The position numbers were made by a program, and so were the translations under genes. Positions 20,655 to 32,695 of a stretch of DNA of 64,000 nt are shown here, one piece after another. The number at the start of each line of letters is the position of its first letter. The stretch's first letter is position 1. The notes beneath the pieces were generated by a model. The model was given only the letters and a program-made list of their open reading frames with translations. It had not been told where the DNA came from and ran no database searches. Origin of the DNA: Heliocidaris erythrogramma (Eukaryota > Echinodermata > Echinoidea > Camarodonta > Echinometridae); assembly GCA_025617745.1 (NCBI GenBank), contig CM046861.1, forward strand, positions 12,858,516-12,922,515, written 5' to 3'.

Positions 20655-20895
20655 CCACGCAGGGGGATCCGCGCCCGCCCCGGTTGACTTTGCACGCGCT
20701 GCAGGAGGGGGTCTGATGGACTCTATAAAATGTTTTCCCGCTGCCCGCCGCGAGCCGCCTTCCGTCCCGACGGGTCGGCCTGGCCGCCCGCATGTGCAAC
20801 GTCGCCTTCGCGTTGCGCGACGACGTCGCGTTGGCAGCAGGTGAGCGATCTCCTGAACGACCAAATCCCATTGGCCCGCTGCCACTCCTGTGCTC
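20655..20895. other. GC-rich island in the spacer
   Basis: Strongly GC-rich and CpG-rich relative to the surroundings, with repeated 'gtcgccttcgcgttg' motifs. Several frames stay open because of composition; none resembles a known protein. The unit-2 copy (46,755-47,010) has an extra internal repeat of about 18 bp. It could be a CpG island, a promoter, or a mobile-element piece. Confidence 0.4.
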
Positions 20896-21069
20896 AAAAA
20901 CCTTAAACTTTTCAGTTTTGATAGATCCGGAAGAAACATAAAAAGCAAAGCGACCCGGCTTTTGACTGATATTTTCGCGTTTTAAAAGGCCATTGACAAA
21001 ACTATTTCTAATGCACTTTTCATAGATTTGTTTATATAACTCAAATTCTTCCTTTCTCCCCTTTCTCTC

Positions 21070-21132
21070 CGACCCCCTCCCCCCCCCCCCCCCCCTCTCT
21101 CTCTCTCTCTATATATATATCTCTCTCTCTTT
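21070..21132. repeat. C-run and CT microsatellite
   Basis: A poly-C tract followed by CT and TA dinucleotides. Shorter in unit 2 (about 47,545-47,590). Confidence 0.8.
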
Positions 21133-21260
21133 TGCTTTTTGCGCCCCATCCGCGGGCACATGCATGCCTGCATCCCCCTGCCCCGGATTAGGCCACTGTA
21201 TATTGGCTTAATTACGATTCAAACCACCCATTCCTTATAAAAGATTATGACTTCATTAAT

Positions 21261-22577
21261 AACAAGAGCCCCAGGGGGCACGACGCTCACCTGAGGTGGA
21301 TCAATTCACATCTGGTGCATGTTCTCTCTTGCACCACCAGGAGATATGTTAGAAATTGAAACTAGGAGGATGTACATGAGATGATGTTAGAAATTAACAT
21401 AATTCCCCCCCCCACCCCATGGTCTACAATGTCATGTATTATTTGAATCTCCTACATCTAAGGATGATTCCCACCAAGTGTGGTTGAATCATACAACAAA
21501 TCATGCAAAGAATGTACATTTCCCCTCCTGCATATTAACCTCGCCCTCGCAGGACCCCTATGGGGCCACCCTGAGAATGTCATGAACAACATTCATTCTT
21601 CATCTATAGAGGTATCTCCATACACAATACCAAGTCTGAGCTATGCCTGGTTCTGGAGAAGAAGATGCTTGAAATTTACATAGCTTTTACAATTGGGGGC
21701 CTTCCCCCTGGGCCCCCCTGGGGGCCACATGTACCATTTTAGCAACTTTGGGTCCCCTACCCCTAAGGATGATTCCTACCAAGTTTGGTTGAATTCCGAT
21801 CATGTGTTTTGGAGAAGAAGATCAGAATGTACATTTTGCCTGGCAGCGCCCCCCCCCCCCTCTCCAGTATGTTACCCCCACAGGGCCCCTATAGGGCCAC
21901 TCAGAGAAATTTCATGAACAACATTCATTCTTCATCTATAGAGGTATCTCCATACACAATACCAAGTCTGAGCTATGCCTGGTCTGGAGAAGAAGATGTT
22001 TGAAATTTACATAGCTTTTACAATTGGGGGCCTTCCCCCTGGGCCCCTCTGGGGGCCACATGTACCATTTTAGCAACTTTAGGTCCCCTACCCCTAAGGA
22101 TGATTCCTACCAAGTTTGGTTGAATTCCGATCATGTGTTTTGGAGAAGAAGATCAGAATGTACATTTTGCCTGGCAGCGCCCCCCCCCCCTCCAGTATGT
22201 TACCCCCACAGGGCCCCTATAGGGCCACTCAGAGAAATTTCATGAACAACATTCATTCTTCATCTATAGAGGTATCTCCATACACAATACCAAGTCTGAG
22301 CTATGCCTGGTTCTGGAGAAGAAGATGTTTGAAATTTACATAGCTTTTACAATTGGGGGCCCTCCCCCTGGCCCCCCTTGGCCCCCTGGGGGCCACATGT
22401 ACCATTTTAGCAACTTTGGGTCCCCTACCCCTAAGGATGATTCCTACCAAGTTTGGTTGAATTCCGATCATGGGTTTTGGAGAAGAAGATGAAAATGTAA
22501 AAAGTGAACGGACGACGGACGACGGACAAATTTCCATCGCAATAGCTCACTCGAGCCTTAGGCTCAGGTGAGCTAAA
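21261..22577. mobile_element. CTCACCTGAG-ended element with ~330-bp tandem repeats
   Basis: Starts aacaagagccccagggggca, with gctcacctgag at 21,285. Ends with its complement ctcaggtgagc (22,563-22,573) then aaaaa, preceded by a 'ggacgac' repeat. Three tandem units of about 330 bp lie inside (catgaacaacattcattc at 21,581, 21,913 and 22,241). No protein supported. Confidence 0.65.
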
Positions 22578-25200
22578 AATAGACAAAATCGAGTTGGTGG
22601 GGGAGTTGCTCTCTACATCCACAAATCATTTAACTACACTATCTTGGATGAAATCTCAGTTTCTAATATAATTGTTGAATCCCTTTTTATTCAAATTGTG
22701 ATTCCTGGTTATAAGAATATCATTGCCGGTGTTATTTATAGATCTCCTAGCTCAAATGCTCAAGAATTCTTACAATATTTTTCCAATTTGTTAAGAGACG
22801 TCAATTTTGACAATAAAGACTTCTTCTTGATGGGAGATTTCAATATAGATTTATTGAACCATGAACATAACAATATTTCTCAAGACTTTCTTGAATTAAT
22901 TTTATCTGCTTCTTGCTTGCCACTCGTTTCTAAGCCAACGCGTGTTGCTAATGCATCTGCTACTTTAATTGATAATATTTTTTCGAACGTTATTCCACAT
23001 CCTGATTCTTATATTATTTTATCTGACATAACTGATCATTATCCTATTGCAATGTTTTATCCACTAGGTGAATCTAACAGAAATAGTTCCTCAATATATA
23101 GACGTAAAGTTAATGCCGAAAGCCTAGCACGTCTTGCCATTAATCTTGAAAACTTTGATTGGTCGTGTATATATACTAATGAAGACATTAACAGTTCATA
23201 TGAAACTTTTTCCTTAATATTGACCAATCAATTGGATATTAATATGCCGAAACAAAAAATTAAAACCAACTATAAGAAAACACCTAAGCTCCCATGGATT
23301 TCTAAATCCATACTACGCTCAATTAATCGGAAAAATAATCTCTTTTACAAATATAAAATAAAAGGTACTGAAAAATCAAAGGAAAAGTATACATCCTATA
23401 GAAACACATTGACTCAAATCATTCGCCTTGAAAAAAGAAAATACTTCGTAAATCGTTTGGAAATGTTCAAACACGATATGCAAAATACCTGGAAAATTAT
23501 TAAACAAGCGATGAATTTGACAGATAAAAGATCTGAAATAAACAAAATCATGTATAACCATGAAATTATTGAAGATTCCAAAGATATAGCGAATATCTTT
23601 AATACTTACTTTTCGTCAATCGGCAACAATCTCTCTAAAAATATTCCCCCATCAAACAGAAATTATAGTGATTTTTTAGGCCCTGCTAATCCAAATTCTA
23701 TTTTTCTCTTTCCTACGAATAGGCAAGAAGTCATTAATATTGTATCCAACTTACAGAATAAAAAAAGTTCCGGTTTTGATGGAATTAATAACGTAATGTT
23801 GAAAGCCATTATTCATGCATGGTAAATTTCCCAATTCCATGAAACTAGCAAAAATTATTCCCTTATTCAAAAAAGGTGACAAACTTGAAGTAGGTAATTA
23901 TCGGCCAATCTCGTTACTATCTTCTTTTTCCAAAATTTTGGAAAAGATAGTGTTTACTCGAATGATTTCTTTCCTTAAAAAATATGATATCCTCTCTAAT
24001 TTCCAGTTTGGTTTTAGGGAGAAACATAGTACTGTTCATGCTTTGATGTCTTTTGTTGAGAAAGTTGCCCATTCAATTGACTCGTCTTCTCACACAGTAG
24101 GTATATTCCTGGACTTCTCCAAGGCCTTTGATACGATAAATCATGATATTTTACTTTATAAACTTGCTCATATTGGTGTCGGTGGAAAGGCCTTGGAGTG
24201 GTTCAGGAGCTACCTTTCTAACAGAAAACAATTTGTTTTCTTAAACGAGCAAGCATCAGATTTTAAAGATATTTCTTGTGGCGTCCCTCAAGGAAGCCTG
24301 TTAGGCCCATTATTGTTTATACTTTATATAAATGATTTTCATAAATCATCCGATTCCCTGTCATTCATCTTATTTGCAGATGACACCAATTTATTTTTTT
24401 CTCACAGTGATCAAAATGTTCTTGTCGATGTAATCAATAGAGAGCTGCGTAACATATTAGAATGGATAAGGGCTAATAAATTATCATTGAATCTTCTGAA
24501 GACGAATTATATATTGTTTAGTAACTCCTTAGCATCATTACCTACTGATATTGTTTTTGACAATATCCCTCTTGAGCAAGTCTCTCAAACCAAATTTTTA
24601 GGTGTTTTGGTTGACAGTAAACTTTCCTGGAAAATCCACATCGAAAATATTTGTAAAATTATCTCTCGCAATATCGGTATCATTAACAGACTTAAATCAC
24701 ACCTTCCTCAAGCATCTTTACTTATGCTTTACTCATCTCTTATTTTACCATATTTAAACTATGGTCTTTTGGTTTGGGGAAACAGTCATCAAACACTGCT
24801 GGAAAGAGTTTTACTACTACAAAAGAAAGTCATTCGTATAATTTGTAACGCTCCTATACGTGCCCATACGGATTCTCTTTTCCTTGAACATAACATCCTA
24901 AAAATTAAAGATCTGTACTTATTTCATCTTGGTGAATTTATGTATAAATACAATTGTGGTACTCTACCATGTGCGTTTCACGATATGTTTCTAAAAAATC
25001 GTACAATTCACAAATATCCCACCAGACAGTCGGATGAATTTCATTTACCATTTTTGAGAACATTTTCTGCACAAAAAACATTTATTTTTGAAGGTCCTAA
25101 ACTTTGGAATACTTTGCACCATGATTTGGAAAAATCCTCTTCACTCACAATCTTTAAGAGAAATCTAAAGAAATTTTTATTGGCTCCTTACAAAACCTAA
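22578..25200 (+). pseudogene. LINE endonuclease-reverse transcriptase, broken
   Basis: The endonuclease part has LMGDFNIDLL and SDITDHYPI. The reverse transcriptase has YRPISLLSSFSKILEK, FQFGFREKHST, IFLDFSKAFDTINHD, GVPQGSLLGPLLF and the catalytic FADDTN. A 44-bp deletion relative to unit 2 at 23,814/23,815 shifts the frame between the EN-linker half (ending 23,825) and the RT half (open to 25,200). The N-terminal part of EN is missing by 5' truncation. Confidence 0.85.
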
Positions 25201-25285
25201 CTCGCTTTGTCAGTTGTTTGTAGCATTTAGATTACCTCTATATATGCAGCATTTAAATGTGTATGTGTGTCTTATGTATATATGC

Positions 25286-25311
25286 ATCATTATTATTATT
25301 ATTATTATTAT
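25286..25311. repeat. ATT microsatellite in LINE 3' region
   Basis: A run of ATT triplets in the LINE 3' untranslated part. Confidence 0.8.
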
Positions 25312-26490
25312 CCAAAGAACTCGTCACCACTCGTCAACCAGGAACATCCTCATAACTATTTCCCTTTTCACACGAATCGATGTTGCGCGCTACCTTTGTT
25401 TTGATTAGTGACATATATTCATCTTTTATTCGTCATTCCTCAGTCCCACATGCAGTCAATTTCTCTCCTCTTTCTGTCTTTCCTTTTACTTTTCCCTCGT
25501 TACTTTCACACATTTTGTATGATATGTTTATGCTTTCCCCTCTCTGTTGGCCATTATTCTCTTTTTTTTGTTTTGTTATGTAAATTACTATTTTTGAATA
25601 CTTTCACCTGAGGGGTTCACAATTTACAAGCTTACATGTAGCTTCACAGTGGACCTCTCCATTTCCAACCAAACATTGATAAAATTATTTTTCATACTGC
25701 AATAGTTTGATACATCTTATCTAATCTACAATACTGTTATATTTATGTGTTGTATTGCGTGTATCCTACTTTGTTGATTTAATGATGTATGTGAATTGTA
25801 TATTTCTCTTTTGTTGGAAATGAAAAAAAAATAAAAACTGAACTGAAACTAATATCTTTTGAAAAGCGCTCAAAAAACAATGAATTGGGGTGAGCAACTG
25901 AACATTCATTAGACATGCAGCTGAGAGACAAATTTCAACCAAAACTATACATGTACATCTATCTCGATACGGCAACAAATTAAAATGCAAAATAAGAAAA
26001 GAATTAATATTGGTATAGGGTATGTGGAGTGTATCTTGGATGTGAAGACAAGAAAAATATAGGCCTTATTTGAAATATACATGCGAGATAATCGTTCCTT
26101 TTAATTCTTTTAAACTATATTACTATTAAAGAAAGTGACGTACAAACTTTTTTATAGGCAATTATCATTACAAAATATTTTTTTATTATTTCTTCACAAA
26201 TATATTTCTTCACTAAATGTTTGTATAGGCTTTGACCTGTTTGGGGAGAAAATAGGTTTATGACTTTACGATGACAGCCACTATATGGCCATTTGGGCTG
26301 CTGATTCATCGTAATTTAGGTGATAAAACGAATAGCTTCTTTTATCACACAATTAGGATTTTAATTGTTTTCTATCAATAGTGCTTCTTTGCGTCCTCTT
26401 TCAGTATCAATTTTTATATAAATATAATTTCTCTTCGAAAAGGGAATCTTACAGATAAATGCAGGCGATTTTTTTCCTACGCCGCTGGAA

Positions 26491-26532
26491 CCAATAATCA
26501 TCGTATTTACGTTTTGGTACTGTATTATAAAA
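26491..26532 (+). promoter_or_regulatory. Candidate CCAAT/TATA promoter of gene 2
   Basis: CCAAT at 26,491 and TATAAAA at about 26,526, some 135 bp before the start codon, with the same spacing in unit 3 (53,011 and about 53,046). The 640 bp before it (25,851-26,490) hold no gene. Inference only; a 5' noncoding exon could exist instead. Confidence 0.3.
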
Positions 26533-26665
26533 CTGTAAAGACTAATTGGGAGGGTATGGGACTGATGAATACTTACCTCCAGTTTGAAACACGGTCTTCA
26601 TTTTGATACACATAGAAATATATATGAATACAATAATAACTTCAAAGCAGTAAATATTAATTATA

Positions 26666-26900
26666 ATGGGAAAGGGAAGGAGAAAACAAACTTTCTGGAT
26701 GAATTGTTTGGGTTTATTGATGTATTTCATCATTCTGACGACCTCATCATCAAAACCCTGTCTCCAGCCTTCATGTAGGAGGATGGTGATGCGGGATGGG
26801 GTGATGGTGGGGTTAGCTCCGATACGATGGCAGGACCACACCCTTGGAAGCTGTGTAAGTGATGGTTCATCTGCTTGCTACATACGATGTCATGTCACAG
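26666..26900 (+). CDS. Gene 2 exon 1: signal peptide and Cys-rich start
   Basis: ATG at 26,666; a 235-nt exon ending at donor cacag/gtaagc in phase 1. It reads MGKGRRKQTFWMN, a hydrophobic CLGLLMYFIILTTSSS (basic n-region plus h-region, a typical signal peptide likely cut near TSSS), then KPCLQPSC and a stretch ending LGSCVSDGSSACYIRCHVTG, with five cysteines. The spacing vaguely recalls PAN/apple-like or other small disulfide modules, but I do not assign one. The phase joins exon 2 exactly (G then PASDIVIAPLS). It marks a true gene start and a secreted product. Confidence 0.7.
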
Positions 26901-27036
26901 GTAAGCCATTATTGATTTTATCCCAAAACCTTGAAATCAGTACCTGACCTTGAACCTATAGTACACAAGTCATGACAGAATAAGCCTACGCTTAAAGAAT
27001 GCCTATTAGAGTATCTGCTACTTCTGCTTCTATAAT

Positions 27037-27065
27037 ACTACTACTACTACTACTACTACTACTAC
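27037..27065. repeat. CTA microsatellite in intron 1
   Basis: A CTA run. In unit 3 the corresponding run is split by a MITE (53,571-53,737). Confidence 0.8.
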
Positions 27066-27497
27066 GACTATACTACGACATTATACTACTACTGCTATAC
27101 GGTACTGCTACTTCTGTTGCTGCCATCTTCTTCTTCTTTTTCTTTTGTTTCTTTTTTTCCCTTCTCTTCTTCTGCTACTACTATACTACTTCTACGTCTA
27201 TCACAGTTGCTACTTGGCAAAAAAAAAGAAGACTCCAAAAATGTTGATGACCTTTTTCTTTCTTTTTTTTATTGTCAGAAAATTTTCAGAATATTGTGCC
27301 CCCTCCCTCACAGAATCCTGGATCCGCCACTCGCTTTTGCTACTGCTGCTGCTACTATATCATTATAGGCCTAAAGTTTATAGTTCATCTTCTTTCTATA
27401 ATCTTATGACTGAAAACAGCTGAACGCAAAACAAGTCAAGGAAAGGCCAATAATGGATTTGGGCAAGATTTATTATCTGTCCGAAGTGTCATTTCAG

Positions 27498-27785
27498 GGC
27501 CAGCTTCAGATATAGTGATAGCTCCTCTTAGCAATGCTTCAGGAAAGAGATCACTTTACTACGCGTATAGATCGGCCGATGAGACTCCTCTTAACACCAC
27601 GTATTCGGAGATACCGGGTACACTTGATGAGGATGACCAGGGAGGTGGAAGATGGGATGATGTAGAATTTGATCCTGTCAACTGGTGGATCTATTGGTCG
27701 CAGTCATCAACCCTCTCGGGGAGCAGCTCCATTAGAAGATCTGATCTCTTGGGAAACACAGAAACCATACTGGAATCACTAGCTA
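27498..27785 (+). CDS. Gene 2 exon 2: YWTD-like propeller start
   Basis: A 288-nt symmetric phase-1 exon between tcatttcag and gtgagt, joined in frame to exon 1. By eye the sequence is identical to gene 1 exon 2, with WWIYWSQ and SSIRRSDLLGN. Versus gene 3 it shows about eight differences, six of them silent. Adjacent intron sequence is closer to unit 3 than to unit 1. Confidence 0.78.
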
Positions 27786-27900
27786 GTGAGTATTAATATC
27801 ATCAGCATAATGTAACATTTTCCAAAATTGTAAATTATAATAACAATAATATGTCCATTTACAAATATACTCTACTGCGCTTAACAAAGTATCACATTAT

Positions 27901-28126
27901 TACCCCGGCTTTAGCCGAGCCGCCGTGATAGGCGCTAAGACATTCAAGGAATTTCTTCCTACCGGGTACCGGCCCATTTACTTCACCTGGGTGGAGAGTG
28001 GCAAAATGTAGATGAATGTCTTGCCCGGGGTTTTGCCAAAGGACATTAGCACCGCGTCGGGATTCGAACCGCGAACCATGTGATACACAGTCCGGTGACG
28101 TATCCACTAGACCACGACACCTCAGA
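27901..28126 (-). mobile_element. tRNA-derived SINE (minus), unit 2
   Basis: Orthologous to the copy at 3,001-3,212, with B box gattcgaacc on the plus strand. Confidence 0.75.
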
Positions 28127-28407
28127 CCATCGTTAATTACCTCAATGCATGCCTTTGCTGTTGGCTAGAATATCAATATGATTTTCATGAATAGCAAATT
28201 GTTTCGAAATTCCCTTCTTGGGAATATAACAAATGGTACAAAAATTGTATCTAAAAAGAACATTACGCGATGCTTCATTCCATTGGTCCCATGAAATATA
28301 ATCTGCATATTCTTGTAAAATTAATGAGCACCAAACGGACCAGTCAAAGGTAGAACCACTCACACCCCTACAGCTCCATGTATATGAGATGAATTATCTA
28401 GTCTTAA

Positions 28408-29621
28408 AGGAGAATTAACCCCTAATTACAAATTTACTTATATTGGAAGGTGTTGTGGATCAGTGGATAAGTCCCCGGACTGTGAACCACGAGGTCCGGG
28501 GTTCGAATCCCACCGCAGCACTAGCGTCCTTTGGCAAGACGTTAATCTACATTTGCCACTCTCCACCCAGGTGTTAAATGGGTACCCGGTAGGATGGCGA
28601 AAGGGTAATGTCCTTTGCTTAGCACGTGTGCTCTTAACAGGCGACTGGCTGGAATGCTCCCCAGGGAGTGGAGAATGTGCATACACTGTGTGCGGGCGTG
28701 CCAGAATCCAGTGACCGGGGTAATAATATATATCGATATATAGCGCTTTGAGCCAGCACTTGGAAAAGGCGCTTTATAAATGCCAGGTATTATTATTATT
28801 ATTAATATATTCCTACTTATTGGCCTAAATCATTTTCTAATAAGATATCAGAAAAGGGTATAAATAAAGATATTCCAACACCCGGTATCGTCTCCTACTC
28901 ATTTACATGGGGGCTGCCATTTTCTTGCTGATTTGGAGTTGTACATGAATTGATTTTCTAAATTGATTTTCTTCATTACCTAAAATCCCATATGTGACGA
29001 AAAATATAAAGTGGGTGTTTATATGTATTATAAAAGTTAAAGCTTTATAATGATATTTTTAAAGTGTCTGGTTTTGCTTAACAAAAATCTATTTTCTTGG
29101 GTTTGCCAAACAGAGCAGCCCATAATATAAATTATGCAGCATGCATTCTGACTTTCCAAGTCCATTATCCGAAAGCAGGTGAATGCATAGTTTGCCGCTA
29201 TAGATGCTCAGGGAAGAAGCATCCATAAAATTTGAATTAATTTGCTCCGTCCCATACGTCACAGTATCGAGAAAATAGATTTCTATATATCGATTTTCAA
29301 CAGAAATATATAAGGAAATCTTCAGTTAAAAATAAATTGACATATCGATTCTATATTTTTAATCTCAAATGGGTTTTTAATTTTGAAAAAGGCATTTGGG
29401 CATTTGGATTAAGAAAATCTTCTTGTACACATAAACAAAATGGCAGCCCCCATGTGCTGCTAGCAGACGATACATATTGCTAGCAGATGATAAATTTTGC
29501 TCAGAAAATCTTGATTCGTATCGATCTCGTATATTTTGACGCGAAACCATATAGTCTAACAAGTAGGAATAAATAACACCTTTGAACACTATCGTCTTTA
29601 TTTTTTGAGGTTAATTCTCCT
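28408..29621. mobile_element. TTAA-flanked MITE, AGGAGAATTAACC family
   Basis: TTAA at 28,404-28,407 and 29,622-29,625 flank a perfect 13-bp inverted repeat AGGAGAATTAACC. The interior has inverted sequence around 'gggggctgccatttt'/'aaatggcagccccc'. It is longer than the unit-3 copy mainly because of a SINE insertion. Confidence 0.8.
28449..28800 (+). mobile_element. tRNA-derived SINE, unit-2 specific
   Basis: Head tgtggatcagtggataagtc (A box) and ggttcgaatccc (B box), a body with ccactctccacccaggtg, and tail agcgctttgagccagcactt ... aaaggcgctttataaatg then ATT repeats. Unit 3 lacks it: its sequence reads ggaaggtgtaatatattcc straight through, giving the empty site. Confidence 0.8.
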
Positions 29622-30519
29622 TTAAAGATGTTCTTTCCAGTTCATGACGTATCATGTTTTTTTTGTCTCGCCTGTCAAACAAAAAAATTAAAAAAAAACT
29701 AACTCTATTTTACACGATTGGCGTAAAATCGGGAGATTTACATGCGGGAGAGCGGGAGGAAGATCGTGATGGCGAGAGTCTCCCACCACGACGCTGGTAG
29801 GAGGGCGGGAGAATGAGCGTGCATGGTGGCGTGAGACTCCCGCCAAAAGCGGGAGGGTTGACAGCCCTGATTATACTAGTTGGGCTGAAGAATCATTTCC
29901 GCAGGAACATCACAATTTCGAAGATTTAGTATGGCTCAGTATTCCTAAAAATAATATAGTCAGGGTGCTCGACATTGAAAAGAAAGAGAAAAAAATGGTT
30001 CAAACTAGATGGGTTCTGTTTTCCTTTAGCCTATAATTTTCTAAATAACGATTTCTATTTGATGAAGGAATTATCAAAGAACCCGAAGGAATTATCAAAG
30101 AACCCTAAGTTTGATTTCTCTAATAACGAACCCTATATATTCCAGTATTAGAAATACAAACCTAATTCCGGCCGAAAAGAGCTGTAGGGCAAAACATTAT
30201 TAATATTCTATGGGAACAGGTGATCTTTTATCATGTAGTTGCAGAGGCGGCTCCAAGACTAAGTGGGAGGATTGGGGGGGGGGGGGGGTCCAATACCCTA
30301 CAAATTCCAAAAAGCCAAAAAAAAAAAAAAAAAAAAAAAGGAGGGGGTAGTCAGATTTTTTTTCTCGATGGGGAAGTCTCTGTTGGGAAGGGAAAAAAAC
30401 AGAAAGAAAAAGAAAAAGGCCATCAGTTAAAAAAGGGGGAGGGGTCCAAGACCTAAAAAAAACAGAACACAAGAACCTATGACAAGCCACCCAAAAGGGG
30501 GGCCGGACCCTCGTTAACC
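29622..30519. other. Intron remains upstream of the exon 3 deletion
   Basis: Aligns with 3,952-4,650 and 55,955-56,847. No exon. Contains a G-run at about 30,278-30,288 and an A-run at about 30,318-30,339. Confidence 0.5.
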
Positions 30520-30530
30520 TCTATTCTCCC
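30512..30530 (+). other. Deletion junction: exon 3 of gene 2 missing
   Basis: The sequence passes from gttaacct directly to ctattctccc. In unit 3 these two points lie about 515 bp apart (about 56,848 and 57,363) and enclose exon 3 with both splice sites; unit 1 also keeps it. Short matching bases (ct) lie at the join. Gene 2 as drawn cannot encode the middle propeller blades and may be a pseudogene. Confidence 0.8.
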
Positions 30531-31190
30531 TTCACCCACTCCTATTACATACAGTGAAATGTTGCGTCCAAATAATTGAAAAGCAGTCCGGGCATCGAAC
30601 TATAACTTTCCGCCTATAAAAAATGTTTGCTACGAGCCGTTATATTTCTCTCAAATTTGCTAAAATGTCAGAGCTTTCGCTCTTCGCGCGGGAAGGAGGA
30701 AACTCCCCCCTCCCTGCACCCACCCCTGTTACATACAGTGCAGTATTACGTCCAAATAACTGAAAAGCAGCCAGGGCGTCGAACTAACTTTCCGCCTAAA
30801 AAAAAGGATTACGAGCCGTTATCTTTCTCTCATATTATAATTTGGTATAAAACCTAAGAGCTTTGGCGCTTCGCGCAGGAGGGGGGAAACTCCCCCCCCC
30901 CCCCCCCTCCCTGCACCCACCCCTGTTACATACAGTGCAGTATTGCGTCCAAATAACTGAAAAACAGCCAAGGCGTCGAACTATCTTTCCGCCTAAAAAA
31001 AGTGTTACGAGCCATTATCGTTATTTCAAATTTGCTGTAAAACGTAGGGGTAAACTTCCCCCTCCCCCGCACCCACCCCTGGCTATGCGGTTGGATCCTT
31101 CACGTCTGCCCCCCCCCCCCCCCCCCCCTATTGAAAAATCCTGGCTGCGCCTGTGTCTATATACTTTTTGTAAAATTTATTGGGAGTGAG
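30531..31190. repeat. Tandem ~150-bp repeats with C-runs
   Basis: Diverged direct repeats containing gttacatacagtg, cgtccaaataactgaaaa and tttccgcc, about four copies, with C-tracts at about 30,892-30,907 and 31,110-31,128. Copy number differs between units. Confidence 0.6.
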
Positions 31191-31570
31191 TTTTATGACA
31201 TTTCTCGGACTACTAATCTTAAAACAATGCTCTGAATATTTAATTAGATTTTCAATTTTGGAAAAAATCAAAGATAAAAATTTGCGTGTAATGTATTTAA
31301 TTCAGAGCACAACAATTGCCATTGTGCATTGCAAGTGAAATCCCAGAGCGCCTGTTTTAACCCAGAGTCATGAATTATTAATGACACTGGATAGAAAAGA
31401 GTTGGCAGAAATGACAGGTGTAATGCACAATGGTATTGTTGGATTCTGAATTAATGATTGATACGCACAGATTTTATGGCCTTGATATTTTCAAAAGAAA
31501 AAATCTAATTAAATATTCAGAGCATAGTTTTAAGAATATTATTCAAGGAAATTTCATAAAACTATACTAG
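31188..31570. repeat. Foldback repeat, unit 2 only
   Basis: The arms atgctctgaatatttaatta (about 31,228) and its complement taattaaatattcagagcat (about 31,507) are inverted copies. Absent from unit 3. Confidence 0.65.
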
Positions 31571-31700
31571 AAATAAATTTGACATCCTTCAACTTTACAA
31601 TGTGAAAACCTCAGTCTGATACGAGTTATAACTTTTGAGTTTAATATTTACGATCAAAAGGGTCAAATGTTTTTGTTTTGTTATTACACCTAGTACTTAA

Positions 31701-32346
31701 AGGGAAATTAACCTCAGCGTATGAATTAGCTTATTTTGAATGGTGTAGTATATGCCTCTTATTTGATACATGCAATTTCATGTAAAAACACAGGATATAG
31801 ATATAAATCACTATTTTCCAGCCAAGTTATCGTCTGCTAGCAATAATAAGGGGGCTGCCATTACTTTATGTGTACACGAACATATTTTTCATCCCAAGTA
31901 AAATTTCCTTCATCGTTAACTTGTAATTGATTTTTAGAGGACAAATATATATTAGATAAAGTCACATATTCTGAAATGTAAGTTTAGTTTTATATATTTT
32001 TTAAAAGGTCTTAATTTGTTCATAAAAAATATACTTCATAAAAAATATACGTCAAGGACGGAGAATTGACGTCAAGGACGGAGACAATCGTAACAATACC
32101 AAAACAAAGCGAGGAATCTGCTTTACAGGATGGCTATTAGAACTCATGGGTCGTCAATTATCTAGGCCCATGGCCAATAACAATCGTAATACAATCAGAA
32201 CAAAGCGACGTATCTGTTGTAAAGGTAGGCTATTATCAATGCATATGGTACCTAATGATCCGTGTCATGCACAAAATGGCAGCCTCCATGGAAAGACGTA
32301 GCAGACAATAGGTGCATCTAGAATATCACGTGGGGTTAATTGTCCT
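31701..32346. mobile_element. TTAA-flanked MITE related to the AGGAGAATTAACC family
   Basis: TTAA at 31,697-31,700 and 32,347-32,350; ends agggaaattaacc and ggttaattgtcct. Interior with 'gggggctgccatt' and 'aaaatggcagcctcc'. Unit 3 has a different TTAA element at this same site. Confidence 0.7.
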
Positions 32347-32695
32347 TTAAGAATGTGAGTAATCGCAGCGGGGAATCTATATAGTATCATCTATACATTA
32401 ATAATAAAACATACATTAAAGGGGCTTATAGTGGGGCACAATCGGACCACGTCCTGCCTTTTAAAACACAATATGCATACCTTGAATATAGAGGGGAAAA
32501 TTAAAATTGTCCCCTTGATTGTGAACAGCCCCTTAGAAAATCCTGGATCTGCCTCTGTATTTATGTATTACATTATGGACTAATTCAATAACAACAAAAA
32601 CAAGAATGACTGTCTACTATATCGATTATTGTCCATAGCGTGGACTCAATTATTGAGGAGGCATGAGCAACATGCGAGGGGGAGGGGGTCCACGG

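Larger units (their letters stand above)
22578..25850 (+). mobile_element. 5'-truncated CR1/L2-type LINE, unit 1
   Basis: Begins inside the endonuclease domain (RVGGGVALYI) directly after the preceding element and ends in ataaaaactgaactgaaact, a CR1/L2-like short repeat tail. The same junctions occur in unit 2, so the insertion predates the duplication. Confidence 0.8.

Noticed and set aside
20476-20948. Arg/Ala-rich frames on the minus strand over the GC-rich island
   Set aside because: Several overlapping frames are open because of high GC; the 18-bp change and the frame choice between units give no consistent protein.
21480-22343. Repeated frames of about 70 residues in the ~330-bp tandem repeats
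   Set aside because: They repeat because the DNA repeats; the element is non-coding and the frames end at C-run length changes.
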